This document shows positions 18,872 through 26,834 of a stretch of DNA of 64,000 nucleotides, in pieces (the first letter of the stretch is position 1; every line of letters starts with the position of its first letter). Both the position numbers and the translations under genes were made by a program. The stretch is from an uncultured Lachnospiraceae bacterium (GTDB lineage Bacteria; Bacillota; Clostridia; Lachnospirales; Lachnospiraceae), in contig CAMJHQ010000018.1 in assembly GCA_946405625.1 (NCBI GenBank), positions 1-64,000 of the forward strand, given 5' to 3'. Under the pieces are notes generated by a model. It was not told the DNA's origin. It saw only the letters and a program-made list of their open reading frames with translations, and ran no database searches.

Positions 18872-19540
18872 ATGAAGGAAGCTCTCAGGAAAAAACATAA
18901 CAACAAAGGTATGACGCTGGTTGAGATGGTGGTCAGTTTTGCACTTCTCAGCATTCTTGTTGCGGCTTCTACGGTTATCATATCAAATGTGACGGCTCTT
19001 TATTATCGGGTGAAAGGCGAGAATTACTCACGTCAGATAAGCAATATTGTAATAACTAAGGTTTCATCCGAAATAGCCGGGGCAAAGTTCAATCAGAGAA
19101 ATTCAGCCATGAGTCCGAAGATCCATACAAAGGTAGACGGTGCTGATGTTGATGGAACGGCTATAGAAATATATGATCGTACGGATACAAGGGTTTACAT
19201 TTATGCAAAAGACGGCATTCTGGTACTAAAATATCCGAAAATATCGGATGAAGAAAAGCCTGAGAACAACAGAGTCTCAAATGAATGGAAATATGATCAG
19301 AGTATCTATAATGACTTTAGTATAAAGGAATTATATTTTGTGCAGGCAAATACTGCAGATAATGAAGAGCTAGCCGCAGAATACGGACTTACGGGAGTAG
19401 ATCCTACAAATTATCACGATAATGTTGTAGCAGTCTATATGACCTTAACAAGTCCGAAATACGGGGAGTTTAAGGTTTACAGATATGTGAAGATCTACGA
19501 AGCTCCGGAGACGGGGTTCACAATTGATATTATTGAATAA
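18872..19540 (+). CDS. Minor type IV pilin-like protein
   Basis: A 222-residue prepilin-like protein with leader MKEALRKKHNNKG and mature start MTLVEMVVSFALLSILVAA, including Glu5. Its length and the position after two smaller minor pilins resemble the GspJ/PilW-type subunit. The head includes beta-rich sequence near VYIYAKDGILVLKYPK but no named domain. It starts three bases after the previous gene, so it is co-translated. No frameshift or odd composition is seen. Function is inferred from the leader and the neighbours. Confidence 0.8.
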   Translation: MKEALRKKHNNKGMTLVEMVVSFALLSILVAASTVIISNVTALYYRVKGENYSRQISNIVITKVSSEIAGAKFNQRNSAMSPKIHTKVDGADVDGTAIEIYDRTDTRVYIYAKDGILVLKYPKISDEEKPENNRVSNEWKYDQSIYNDFSIKELYFVQANTADNEELAAEYGLTGVDPTNYHDNVVAVYMTLTSPKYGEFKVYRYVKIYEAPETGFTIDIIE

Positions 19541-19594
19541 TAACCCGATACGCTTTATAATTAAAGGATAAGCAGGGGTTGGATTAATGCTTAG

Positions 19595-20038
19595 ATGGGG
19601 TATAGAATGGGGCGACAGGAAGAAAGTATTAAATTTGGGCGAGTCTTAAAAATAATCCTTATCATAATAGGTGTACTGATAATCTGTGCAGCTGTTTTCT
19701 TTTCATTCTATATTCGCGTCAATGCCAAGCAATGTCTTCGAGATGCGAAGAATGTTCATATGGCACTTAATTCAATTGAGATTGAGTATTATGCTCAAGG
19801 TAAATCCATATATGATCCGACTAGGTATTCGGGACTGGCACCGGGAGTTCAGGATGCGGTTTCGAATCTGGTTGAAAATGAGGGTCGATACAGACTTCTC
19901 GGATATGATGATCAGAACCATCGTATAACCGTACTTCAGTATAGAAACGGTTTCTATGAAGTGAATTACTACGCTTCTCCGACAGAAGAGGTCTGGGAAG
20001 TAAACTATCTGATGAATATTTATCATTTAAGTGATTGA
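19595..20038 (+). CDS. Single-pass membrane protein in pilus operon, no prepilin leader
   Basis: A 147-residue protein with a basic N-terminus, one hydrophobic segment (about residues 19-41, VLKIILIIIGVLIICAAVFF) and an extracytoplasmic part. After the membrane segment it resembles small pilins in layout (a helix-like stretch CLRDAKNVHMALNSIEIEYY, then short beta segments), yet no G-F-x-x-x-E cleavage site is present. Start choice is uncertain: ATG at 19595 is listed, but an in-frame ATG at 19607 has a better spaced GGGG. It sits between the minor pilins and the prepilin-peptidase-like gene. I do not recognise a family; an accessory pilus assembly role is a guess from context. Confidence 0.65.
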   Translation: MGYRMGRQEESIKFGRVLKIILIIIGVLIICAAVFFSFYIRVNAKQCLRDAKNVHMALNSIEIEYYAQGKSIYDPTRYSGLAPGVQDAVSNLVENEGRYRLLGYDDQNHRITVLQYRNGFYEVNYYASPTEEVWEVNYLMNIYHLSD

Positions 20039-20084
20039 TATAGTCATCTTACTGATATAAATGGGGAATTGAGGAGAACATGGG

Positions 20085-20501
20085 ATGTTTTGGCTGACGG
20101 CATCAATAATTGCGGCAAGAGTATTGATTGAAATTATATTCTTTGCAATAGGTGCGTCGATCTTTTCCTTCTTAAATGTGGTAATATACAGGCTTCCGCG
20201 GCATATGGGTTACGTAGAAGGAAAATCCATGTGTCCGACCTGCAAGCATACATTATATGCAAAAGATCTTATTCCGATTATTTCTTGGATAAGTCTGAAA
20301 GGGAAATGCAGATATTGCGGCGAGAAGATATCTGTGAGATATACGGTAGTCGAGGTGATCGGAGGTATAGCGGCGGTTGCGGCGACCTTGATCATCGGGA
20401 TTAATCTGTGGGCGTTGGCTGCATTTCTTCTGATAGGAGTATTTACTGTAGCTATATGTATTATATATGACAGATTCACTGCTATGAAAAAAGGGGAATA
20501 A
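20085..20501 (+). CDS. Stand-alone N-terminal domain of prepilin peptidase (PilD-like)
   Basis: The 138-residue protein matches the N-terminal DiS_P_DiS domain of A24 prepilin peptidases: a first membrane segment ending in FLNVVIYRLPRHM, then CPTCKHTL, KDLIPIISW, KGKCRYCG and YTVVEVIGG, with the two CxxC pairs that bind zinc. Family members are about 220-260 residues and carry a C-terminal aspartyl-protease half with a GxGD motif; here the protein stops after the next membrane segments and pilC begins two bases later, so that half is absent rather than frameshifted nearby. It may act as the methylation domain or be a non-catalytic partner. The start is the ATG at 20085 after GAGGAG; the ATG at 20080 leads only to a five-codon ORF. 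Confidence 0.85.
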   Translation: MFWLTASIIAARVLIEIIFFAIGASIFSFLNVVIYRLPRHMGYVEGKSMCPTCKHTLYAKDLIPIISWISLKGKCRYCGEKISVRYTVVEVIGGIAAVAATLIIGINLWALAAFLLIGVFTVAICIIYDRFTAMKKGE

Positions 20502-20502
20502 T

Positions 20503-21708
20503 ATGGCAAGCTATAAGTATAAGGCTAGAGATGAAGAAGGAAATGTTATTTCCGGAAGAATGAAGGCTGTTGATGAAAATGACCTTCATGAAAAATTGAA
20601 AAACGATAATATGTTTCTGCTTGATCTGAAGGAAGAGACATCGACCAGGAAGGGTACCAAGAGACTTAAGCTGGACAGACTGGCTGATTTTGCGAGGAGT
20701 ATTTCGAAGCTTCTCGGAGCCGGAGTTACGCTGGTGAGGGCACTCGGTATTGTTTCCGAAGATGAATCGATCTCCGAAAAGGAAAGAGAAATATATCAGA
20801 ACGTTCTTAAACAGGTAAAATCCGGAATGACATTTTCGGATGCACTTGAAGAGCAGGGAGATACCTTCCCGACACTGTTTGTCAATATGATAAGAAGTGC
20901 GGAATCGGGTGGAAATCTTGATGAAACCTGTATGAATATGGCGAATTATTACAGCAAGGAATACAGGATAAATCAGAAGATTTCCAGTTCCATGGTTTAT
21001 CCGAAGATTCTGACAGTCCTTATAGTTATAGTTCTTATAATAATTATGGGATTCGTTCTTCCACAGTTTGAATCGTTGTTTGCACAGATGGAATCGCTGC
21101 CTGTCACAACACGGATTCTGATGGGAATCAGTAATTTCGTGGCAAATTACTGGTATCTTCTCATTTTCTTCTGCGTGATCCTCTTTATGATCATAAAGGT
21201 TGTTTTCGCAATTCCTTCCGTGAAGCTTTGGAGGGATAAGATGGAACTCAGGATCCCGAAGATCGGCAGACTGAAAAAGATAATATATACGGCCAGATTT
21301 GCAAGAACGCTTTCAAGCCTTTATTCTGCGGGAATTCCGATTATCACATGCCTTCAGATTGCCAAAGCAACAATTGGAAATTCATATATTGAATCTCAGT
21401 TTGAAAAGCTTATTGCGGATGTACGTTCCGGTGAAACACTTAGTTCCGGAGTGGATAAAATAGATGGATTTGTCAAGAAGCTTCCATCCTCCATTAATAT
21501 CGGTGAGGAGACCGGAGCACTTGATCATATGCTTATTTCCATAGCTGATCAGATGGATTACGATTCTGAGATAGCTACGGAGAAGATGGTTGCAATGCTT
21601 GAACCTGTGATGATCGTTATTATGGCAGTTGTGGTCGGATTCATAATGATTTCGATAATTCAGCCGATTTACGGTTCATATCAGGCGATTGCCGATAATA
21701 CCATGTAA
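20503..21708 (+). CDS. pilC: Type IV pilus inner-membrane platform protein PilC (GspF family)
   Basis: This 401-residue protein has the N-terminal MASYKYKARDEEGN motif and two copies of the T2SSF helical domain (about residues 60-185 and 265-390), separated by membrane segments near residues 165-190 and 215-240, with a last one near 370-390. PilC anchors the assembly ATPase to the membrane and passes pilins into the growing fibre. Length and domain order are normal. It has AAAGGGG before the ATG and begins two bases after the prepilin-peptidase-like gene. Secure as a T4P/T2SS platform protein. Confidence 0.95.
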   Translation: MASYKYKARDEEGNVISGRMKAVDENDLHEKLKNDNMFLLDLKEETSTRKGTKRLKLDRLADFARSISKLLGAGVTLVRALGIVSEDESISEKEREIYQNVLKQVKSGMTFSDALEEQGDTFPTLFVNMIRSAESGGNLDETCMNMANYYSKEYRINQKISSSMVYPKILTVLIVIVLIIIMGFVLPQFESLFAQMESLPVTTRILMGISNFVANYWYLLIFFCVILFMIIKVVFAIPSVKLWRDKMELRIPKIGRLKKIIYTARFARTLSSLYSAGIPIITCLQIAKATIGNSYIESQFEKLIADVRSGETLSSGVDKIDGFVKKLPSSINIGEETGALDHMLISIADQMDYDSEIATEKMVAMLEPVMIVIMAVVVGFIMISIIQPIYGSYQAIADNTM

Positions 21709-21724
21709 TAAGGGGGATAGCGAA

Positions 21725-23188
21725 TTGAGTGTAAGTGTATATCTAAATAACCTCCAGGTGCAGATAGTTATCGGCACCCGTGGTAAAAAGGGAAAATTTC
21801 AAAACTCAATTATAGTTGAAGCTCCTGAGGGCAGTATCATAAACGGAATGGTTATGGACTCTGACAGCTTTACATCATTTTTGAGGGGAGTATGGGCTCA
21901 GTATAAGCTTCCGAAGAAGGATGTTCATCTTGTTGTAAACAGCAATAAGATTCCCGGAAGACTGGTAGATGCGCCGAAGCAGAGCCCTCAGAAGATGAGA
22001 CAATTCCTTTCGAGAGAACTGTCTGATATGCAGAGAGAAGATGAGAAGTCCATTATCTGTTTTAATGAGCTTGGTGGTGCCGAAAAGGGTATGGCGAAGC
22101 TGTATGCGGAGATGGTACCGCACAATCTGGTTAAGGATTATCTGGATATTTTTGCGGCTGCAGGTATTGCTGTTAAAAGCATAACTTCTGCCGAAGGAAG
22201 TATTATAGGCCTCCTGGAACAGACTGTTGCAAAACAGTATAAGACCTTTGTACTGCAGATTACCAACGGTAACATAGTTACTAACATTCTCTGGGTAAAT
22301 GGAATATTCAATTATATCAACTCTACCAGATTGTTTAATGATCATGGTACGGAGGCATATTATCAGGACTGCGCAAGATCTCTCGGAAATATGAGGCAGT
22401 TTATGATGGCTAATAAGCTTGAGTCCGAAATTCAGAGAGTTTTGATAGCCGGTACAGAGCGTAATGATATAAGTTTCTATGGTCAGTATGTTGCAGATGA
22501 AGGTATTAATGCACCTGTAGAAATTCTGTACCAGGGTCTGGCAGCTTCTTCAGTGCAGAGCTTTGAAGCCCAGAAGGCTATTTTCGCAGTCAGCGGCCTT
22601 TATGACATGGGCTGGGAAAGCAACTTCGTTAACAAATTCAATGCGAAGTCGGAAGAAAAGAAGATGGATCCGGAGCTGAAAAAGGCGATAGTTACTATCG
22701 GAATCGTTACCGGTGTTATGTTGGCCATATTTGCCGTTACCTTATTCCTCAGGCTTATGAGACAGAAGGAGTACGACGCATTGGTAGAATATAATACCGA
22801 TCCGTCGGTCGTTGCTCAGGCGAGTTTGTTTGATACTTTGTCCGTCAAAAGAGATGCCCTTGCTGCGCAGGCTAATTCCATCAGAAATGTACTTGATACG
22901 ATCGAAACATATCCGATACTTAATGATGAGATCATAAAAGTTCTCGAGGATACCGCCCAGGGTTATGCAAAGATTGAAATAGGAAGCTTTGATGCGGAAA
23001 ATGGTCATGTAAATGTTACGGCTACGGCAAACGATGTTGAGAAGATAAACCAGTATATAGACAGACTTGAGGAACAGGAAATATTCAAAGAAGTTACCTA
23101 CTCCGGTTACAACATGCTTCAGGACGGAACCTGGAGTATAAATGTTAAATGTATCTTTGCTGAGAGTGTTGGAAGGGAAGGTGAATGA
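21725..23188 (+). CDS. PilM-PilN-like fusion protein
   Basis: In this 488-residue protein, residues 1-310 form a soluble domain with weak similarity to the actin-like PilM, a single membrane segment follows (about residues 323-346, KKAIVTIGIVTGVMLAIFAV), and then a PilN-like coiled and beta-rich extracytoplasmic part. In most organisms PilM and PilN are separate proteins joined through the PilN N-terminus; here they are one chain. I chose the TTG at 21725, seven bases after AGGGGGAT (21711-21718); an upstream ATG at 21689 lies inside pilC. The next gene is PilO-like, matching the M-N-O order. The fold assignment is by layout and position more than by strong motifs. Confidence 0.75.
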   Translation: MSVSVYLNNLQVQIVIGTRGKKGKFQNSIIVEAPEGSIINGMVMDSDSFTSFLRGVWAQYKLPKKDVHLVVNSNKIPGRLVDAPKQSPQKMRQFLSRELSDMQREDEKSIICFNELGGAEKGMAKLYAEMVPHNLVKDYLDIFAAAGIAVKSITSAEGSIIGLLEQTVAKQYKTFVLQITNGNIVTNILWVNGIFNYINSTRLFNDHGTEAYYQDCARSLGNMRQFMMANKLESEIQRVLIAGTERNDISFYGQYVADEGINAPVEILYQGLAASSVQSFEAQKAIFAVSGLYDMGWESNFVNKFNAKSEEKKMDPELKKAIVTIGIVTGVMLAIFAVTLFLRLMRQKEYDALVEYNTDPSVVAQASLFDTLSVKRDALAAQANSIRNVLDTIETYPILNDEIIKVLEDTAQGYAKIEIGSFDAENGHVNVTATANDVEKINQYIDRLEEQEIFKEVTYSGYNMLQDGTWSINVKCIFAESVGREGE

Positions 23189-23189
23189 C

Positions 23190-24053
23190 ATGAAGAGTAA
23201 TCTTACCGAAAAAGATAAACGACTGTTACTTTTCATGTTTCTCTTCGTAATAGTTGTTGGAATTGGCTATTGGGGTATATTGCCTCAGATAAAGCAGTTC
23301 AACACTCTTGAAAACGAGATTGATAAGGAAACAGTTAAACAGTCCATAAATGAACAGAAGGTTATGAATCTTTTCATTGTCGAAGATCAGTGTACAGAGT
23401 ATGAAGAGGCAATGGCTGAAGATAAAACCAAGTTCTATGATATGATGACTGAAGCGGATATAGACCGTATGCTTACATCAAATGCGGTTTCAAACGGATT
23501 GGAAGTGTTCAGCTTCAGTGTTAATATACCGGATAAGCCTTCAAGCAGAATGGCATATATTTATTCGGATCTGTATCAGCGCCAGCTTGAATACGAAGCG
23601 GAAAGAAAGCTTACAGATAAGGAAATATCCAATAATAAGGACGATGAAGAGCTCTTAAATGAAGCATCCGGTAAAAAATCCTCAAAAGACAAAAAAGAAG
23701 AGAAAGTAGACATTATGAAGCAGGAGGTGGTTGATGTATTTGGTAATGCAGATGCCATCGGAGTTAATACGGACATTTATGCTGCACGTGTTACGATATC
23801 TCTCGGAGGAGATGAGGCTGCGCTTCACAGATTCCTTAATCAGATGATAGACAGTGATAAGAAGGTACTTATAACAGCTTATAACTGGGGAGAATATAAA
23901 ACTACCAAGGAAGTAAAAACAAAGTCTACAGAAGATGATGAAAAGGAAACCACTACAAAGGAAGTGGTGATCAAGAAGTCTCTTACAATAACGATGGAAT
24001 TCTATATGTGTAAGCAGATAGAAGAAACATCGGCTGAAGCAGAGGAAGAATAA
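23190..24053 (+). CDS. PilO-like pilus alignment protein
   Basis: A 287-residue protein with a short cytoplasmic N-terminus, one membrane segment (LLLFMFLFVIVVGIGYWGIL, near residues 12-31), a coiled-coil stretch, a charged Lys/Glu/Asp loop (about residues 145-175), and a C-terminal ferredoxin-like part ending in TITMEFYMC. This is the layout of PilO, which pairs with PilN and links PilM to the outside. I chose the ATG at 23190 (GGAAGGGAAGG upstream). It starts one base after the fusion gene's stop. The low-complexity loop is larger than usual. Assignment rests on layout and gene order. Confidence 0.75.
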   Translation: MKSNLTEKDKRLLLFMFLFVIVVGIGYWGILPQIKQFNTLENEIDKETVKQSINEQKVMNLFIVEDQCTEYEEAMAEDKTKFYDMMTEADIDRMLTSNAVSNGLEVFSFSVNIPDKPSSRMAYIYSDLYQRQLEYEAERKLTDKEISNNKDDEELLNEASGKKSSKDKKEEKVDIMKQEVVDVFGNADAIGVNTDIYAARVTISLGGDEAALHRFLNQMIDSDKKVLITAYNWGEYKTTKEVKTKSTEDDEKETTTKEVVIKKSLTITMEFYMCKQIEETSAEAEEE

Positions 24054-24168
24054 CTTCCAGAGATGCTTCTGATAGGATTTTTAAATGTTTTTAGTTTGTA
24101 AACTGAGGTAAGACTGCCGGTTTCTGACAGATTATCTTACGGATTGGTATGACAGTGGGGATTACAGG

Positions 24169-25854
24169 ATGGATGCTAGAAATAACAGAAACATTCGAAT
24201 AGGTGATGTGCTTAAGGAATTCGGTTATGTTACTGATGAGCAGGTTGGTGAAGCAATAGCTTATCAGAAGGAGCATGAAGGCGTAAGACTCGGCGGTGCT
24301 CTTATTGCGCTGAATTATATTACGGAACGTCAGATGCTTGAGGCTTTAGGACAGAGACTGAATTACCATGTTGTTAATATATCGGATCTGACGGTTGATA
24401 TTAACGCTGTAGAGATGATCCCTCGGCCGTTGGCTGAAAAATACAGTATTCTTGCTTATAAGATTGAAGATGAGGTGCTGTATATTCTTACCAATGATCC
24501 TCTGAATTTCTATGGAATTGAGGATGTCAGACAGGTTGCGGGAACGGAGCTTCATATAGAGCTGTGCGAAAAACAGACCCTTGATAATGCGATAAATTAT
24601 TATTATTCTGAGGTTTCTGCAAGAAAGGCTGCCGATAAGGCATCCAAGTCAAGCTTCGCCGAAGAAGACGAGATAGAGGTTAATATCGAAGAGGGAGATG
24701 ATGATACTCCTATTATCAATCTCCTTAATTCACTGGTTGTAAGAGCCTACAACTCTAATGTTTCGGATATTCATATTGAGCCGTTTGAGAAGTTCACATC
24801 CGTTAGAATGAGAATGGACGGTGTTATAGTTGACTTCATGACCTTGCAGAAGAATATCCATAATTCACTTATCGCACGTATCAAAATACTCGGAGATCTG
24901 GATATTGCAGAGAGGCGTGTTCCTCAGGATGGACATTTTAAGACTACGATAGATGGCACTCCGGTAAATGTCAGAGTTTCTGTTATTCCGACCGTATTCG
25001 GTGAAAAAGCGGTTCTGAGACTTCTGGCCTCAGCTGCAACAATCGATAATTCGGGAACATTCGGTATGAGTGAGAAGAATTATCAGATTGTAAAGGCGAT
25101 GCTGAATTCTCCGAACGGTATTGTATATGTAACAGGACCTACCGGTTCCGGTAAATCAACAACACTCTACATGATGCTTTCGGAACTGTCGAAGAGAGCG
25201 GTTAATATTTCGACTATTGAAGATCCTGTAGAGAAGAATCTTCCGAAGTTAAATCAGATGCAGGTTAATACGACTGCTGGACTTACCTTTGAAATCGGCC
25301 TCAGAGCGCTGCTTCGTCAGGACCCTGATATTATCATGCTCGGTGAGACAAGAGACGCAGAAACGGCTTCTATCTCGGTCAGAGCGGCTATTACAGGTCA
25401 CTTGGTGCTCTCCACACTCCATACAAATGATGCGGCATCGTCAGTAACAAGACTTGTAGATATGGGAATAGAACCATATATGCTTGCCAACTCGCTTGTC
25501 GGAATCATAGCACAGAGACTTGTCAGAAAGGTCTGCCCGGACTGTGGACAGTGGGGGGAAATGACCGATGAAGAGGAGAGAGTAGTCGGCAGACGCCTTC
25601 CGAGGGTCATGCATAAGGTTGGATGCAAGAAATGTAATAATACCGGCTATAGAGGCCGAATCTCGATTCATGAGATACTTCCGATAGATAAGCCTGTCAG
25701 AAAGCTTATATCTGAGGAAGCGACTTCAGAAGAGATCAAAGAATATGCAAGACGTGAGCTTGGAATGCTGACATTGAAAGAAAGTTGCATGCAGTTGATT
25801 GAAGCAGGAATAACAACTGTTGAAGAACTTGTTAAGGTTGCATATTATGATTGA
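24169..25854 (+). CDS. pilB: Type IV pilus assembly ATPase PilB (GspE family)
   Basis: This 561-residue hexameric ATPase powers pilus extension at the membrane platform. Residues ~10-75 hold two MshEN-type motifs (RIGDVLKEFGYVTDEQ... and RLGGALIALNYITERQ...), the module that binds cyclic di-GMP in MshE and some PilB. The Walker A motif GPTGSGKST is near residue 323, Walker B-like DPDIIMLGETRD near 384, and a zinc site CPDCG / CKKCNNTGYRGR near 454-490, all as in PilB. A GTGGGG ribosome site precedes the ATG. It is the last gene before a terminator; no PilT retraction ATPase is in the window. Very secure. Confidence 0.96.
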   Translation: MDARNNRNIRIGDVLKEFGYVTDEQVGEAIAYQKEHEGVRLGGALIALNYITERQMLEALGQRLNYHVVNISDLTVDINAVEMIPRPLAEKYSILAYKIEDEVLYILTNDPLNFYGIEDVRQVAGTELHIELCEKQTLDNAINYYYSEVSARKAADKASKSSFAEEDEIEVNIEEGDDDTPIINLLNSLVVRAYNSNVSDIHIEPFEKFTSVRMRMDGVIVDFMTLQKNIHNSLIARIKILGDLDIAERRVPQDGHFKTTIDGTPVNVRVSVIPTVFGEKAVLRLLASAATIDNSGTFGMSEKNYQIVKAMLNSPNGIVYVTGPTGSGKSTTLYMMLSELSKRAVNISTIEDPVEKNLPKLNQMQVNTTAGLTFEIGLRALLRQDPDIIMLGETRDAETASISVRAAITGHLVLSTLHTNDAASSVTRLVDMGIEPYMLANSLVGIIAQRLVRKVCPDCGQWGEMTDEEERVVGRRLPRVMHKVGCKKCNNTGYRGRISIHEILPIDKPVRKLISEEATSEEIKEYARRELGMLTLKESCMQLIEAGITTVEELVKVAYYD

Positions 25855-25885
25855 TTTACCTCAATAATTGTTTTGAAAATATCCC

Positions 25886-25917
25886 AAAGGCTGTCGTCAA
25901 ACAGATGACAGCCTTTT
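25886..25917 (+). terminator. Intrinsic terminator after pilB
   Basis: AAAGGCTGTC (25886-25895) pairs with GACAGCCTTT (25907-25916), ending in a short T-run. It closes the giant-pilin operon. Confidence 0.8.
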
Positions 25918-25920
25918 AAA

Positions 25921-26309
25921 TCTATTGTCAGACAATGATTATGTCAAAATTCACATAATTTCGATAATTTTGGCAAAAAAATATTTGTGTATTTTTTGTG
26001 ACTTTGTAAATAAATTACCAATTTGATGTGATAAATTGTGAATATTTGCACTTCAAAAAATGGTCAAAATGTGTACTTTGTGATTGAGTATGAATGATAT
26101 TGACAAAGAATGATTGAATTAATTATGAAATAATGAAGATATGTATAGAATGCACAATGAGGTTTGTTAATTATTGTTCGTTTGGTAGAATTGCACAATT
26201 AGTTTACATAATAACTTGCAAATCGGGGGTTTAGTTGTTACAATTACATTAACTTATTCATGAGAGAGTTAAGTTAAATCAAACAATTATTAATAAGGAG
26301 GACAAACTT
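25921..26309. other. Long AT-rich control region of the major pilin gene
   Basis: About 390 bases without a gene. It has several promoter-like pairs (TTGACA at 26100 with TATGAA 18 bases on; TTGTTA at 26164 with TAGAAT; TTGCAA at 26216 with TACAAT), a palindrome AATTG-CA-CAATT (26189-26200) at the middle -10 site, and a strong AAGGAGGA ribosome site at 26295. Confidence 0.5.
26216..26244 (+). promoter_or_regulatory. Most likely promoter of the major pilin gene
   Basis: TTGCAA (26216-26221), a 17-base spacer and TACAAT (26239-26244). It is closest to the gene and gives a leader of about 60 bases. Two upstream candidates may add to expression. Confidence 0.5.
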
Positions 26310-26762
26310 ATGAAGAAGAACACAAATAAGGGTTTTACCCTCGTTGAACTTATTGTCGTACTCGTTATCCTTGCTATCCTGGCAGCGATTTTAGTACCTG
26401 CCCTTCTTGGATACATTGATAGAGCCAGAAAGAATCAGGTAGTTCTTAATGCTAAGTCTTATCTTACAGCAGCTCAGGCAGAGATGTCATCTCTCTACGG
26501 CGAGAAGAAAGAGCCTAGCAAAATATCAGATCGTGCAACTACAGTTCAGGCTACAGCTGATGTTGATGCTGCTAAAGAAGTAAAGGTTGGATGCAAAGCT
26601 GCATTCGATGATTCAAAAGGCTTCACAAAGGACAATCATGATGCATTTGTAATTTCCTATGTACTTTACAAGGAAGGCGATGTTACATTATACTTCGACG
26701 GATCTTCATGGAGTGAGACAAAGCCGGCTGATCCAGCAAGTGGTTTATTCTCAATCAAATAA
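26310..26762 (+). CDS. Major type IV pilin
   Basis: This 150-residue prepilin has the classic leader MKKNTNKG and mature start FTLVELIVVLVILAILAAIL with Glu5, a long N-terminal helix (PALLGYIDRARKNQVVLNAK), and a compact head ending VTLYFDGSSWSETK. A strong ribosome site (AAGGAGGA, spacing about eight bases), its own promoter region and its own terminator suggest high expression, as expected for the main fibre subunit. The first part of the 1114-aa giant protein resembles this whole protein. No cysteine pair for a D-region loop is present (one Cys only). Calling it the major pilin is inferred from size and expression signals. Confidence 0.88.
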   Translation: MKKNTNKGFTLVELIVVLVILAILAAILVPALLGYIDRARKNQVVLNAKSYLTAAQAEMSSLYGEKKEPSKISDRATTVQATADVDAAKEVKVGCKAAFDDSKGFTKDNHDAFVISYVLYKEGDVTLYFDGSSWSETKPADPASGLFSIK

Positions 26763-26804
26763 GTTCTATGAGGTATGATACATAAAACTGAATAGCAAAA
26801 AATT

Positions 26805-26834
26805 AGCGCAGGCTTAACGGCCTGCGCTTTTTTT
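26805..26834. terminator. Bidirectional terminator after the major pilin
   Basis: AGCGCAGG (26805-26812) pairs with CCTGCGCT (26821-26828), with an A-run before and seven T after. It overlaps the last codons of the convergent YfhO-like gene, so both genes share it. Confidence 0.88.
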
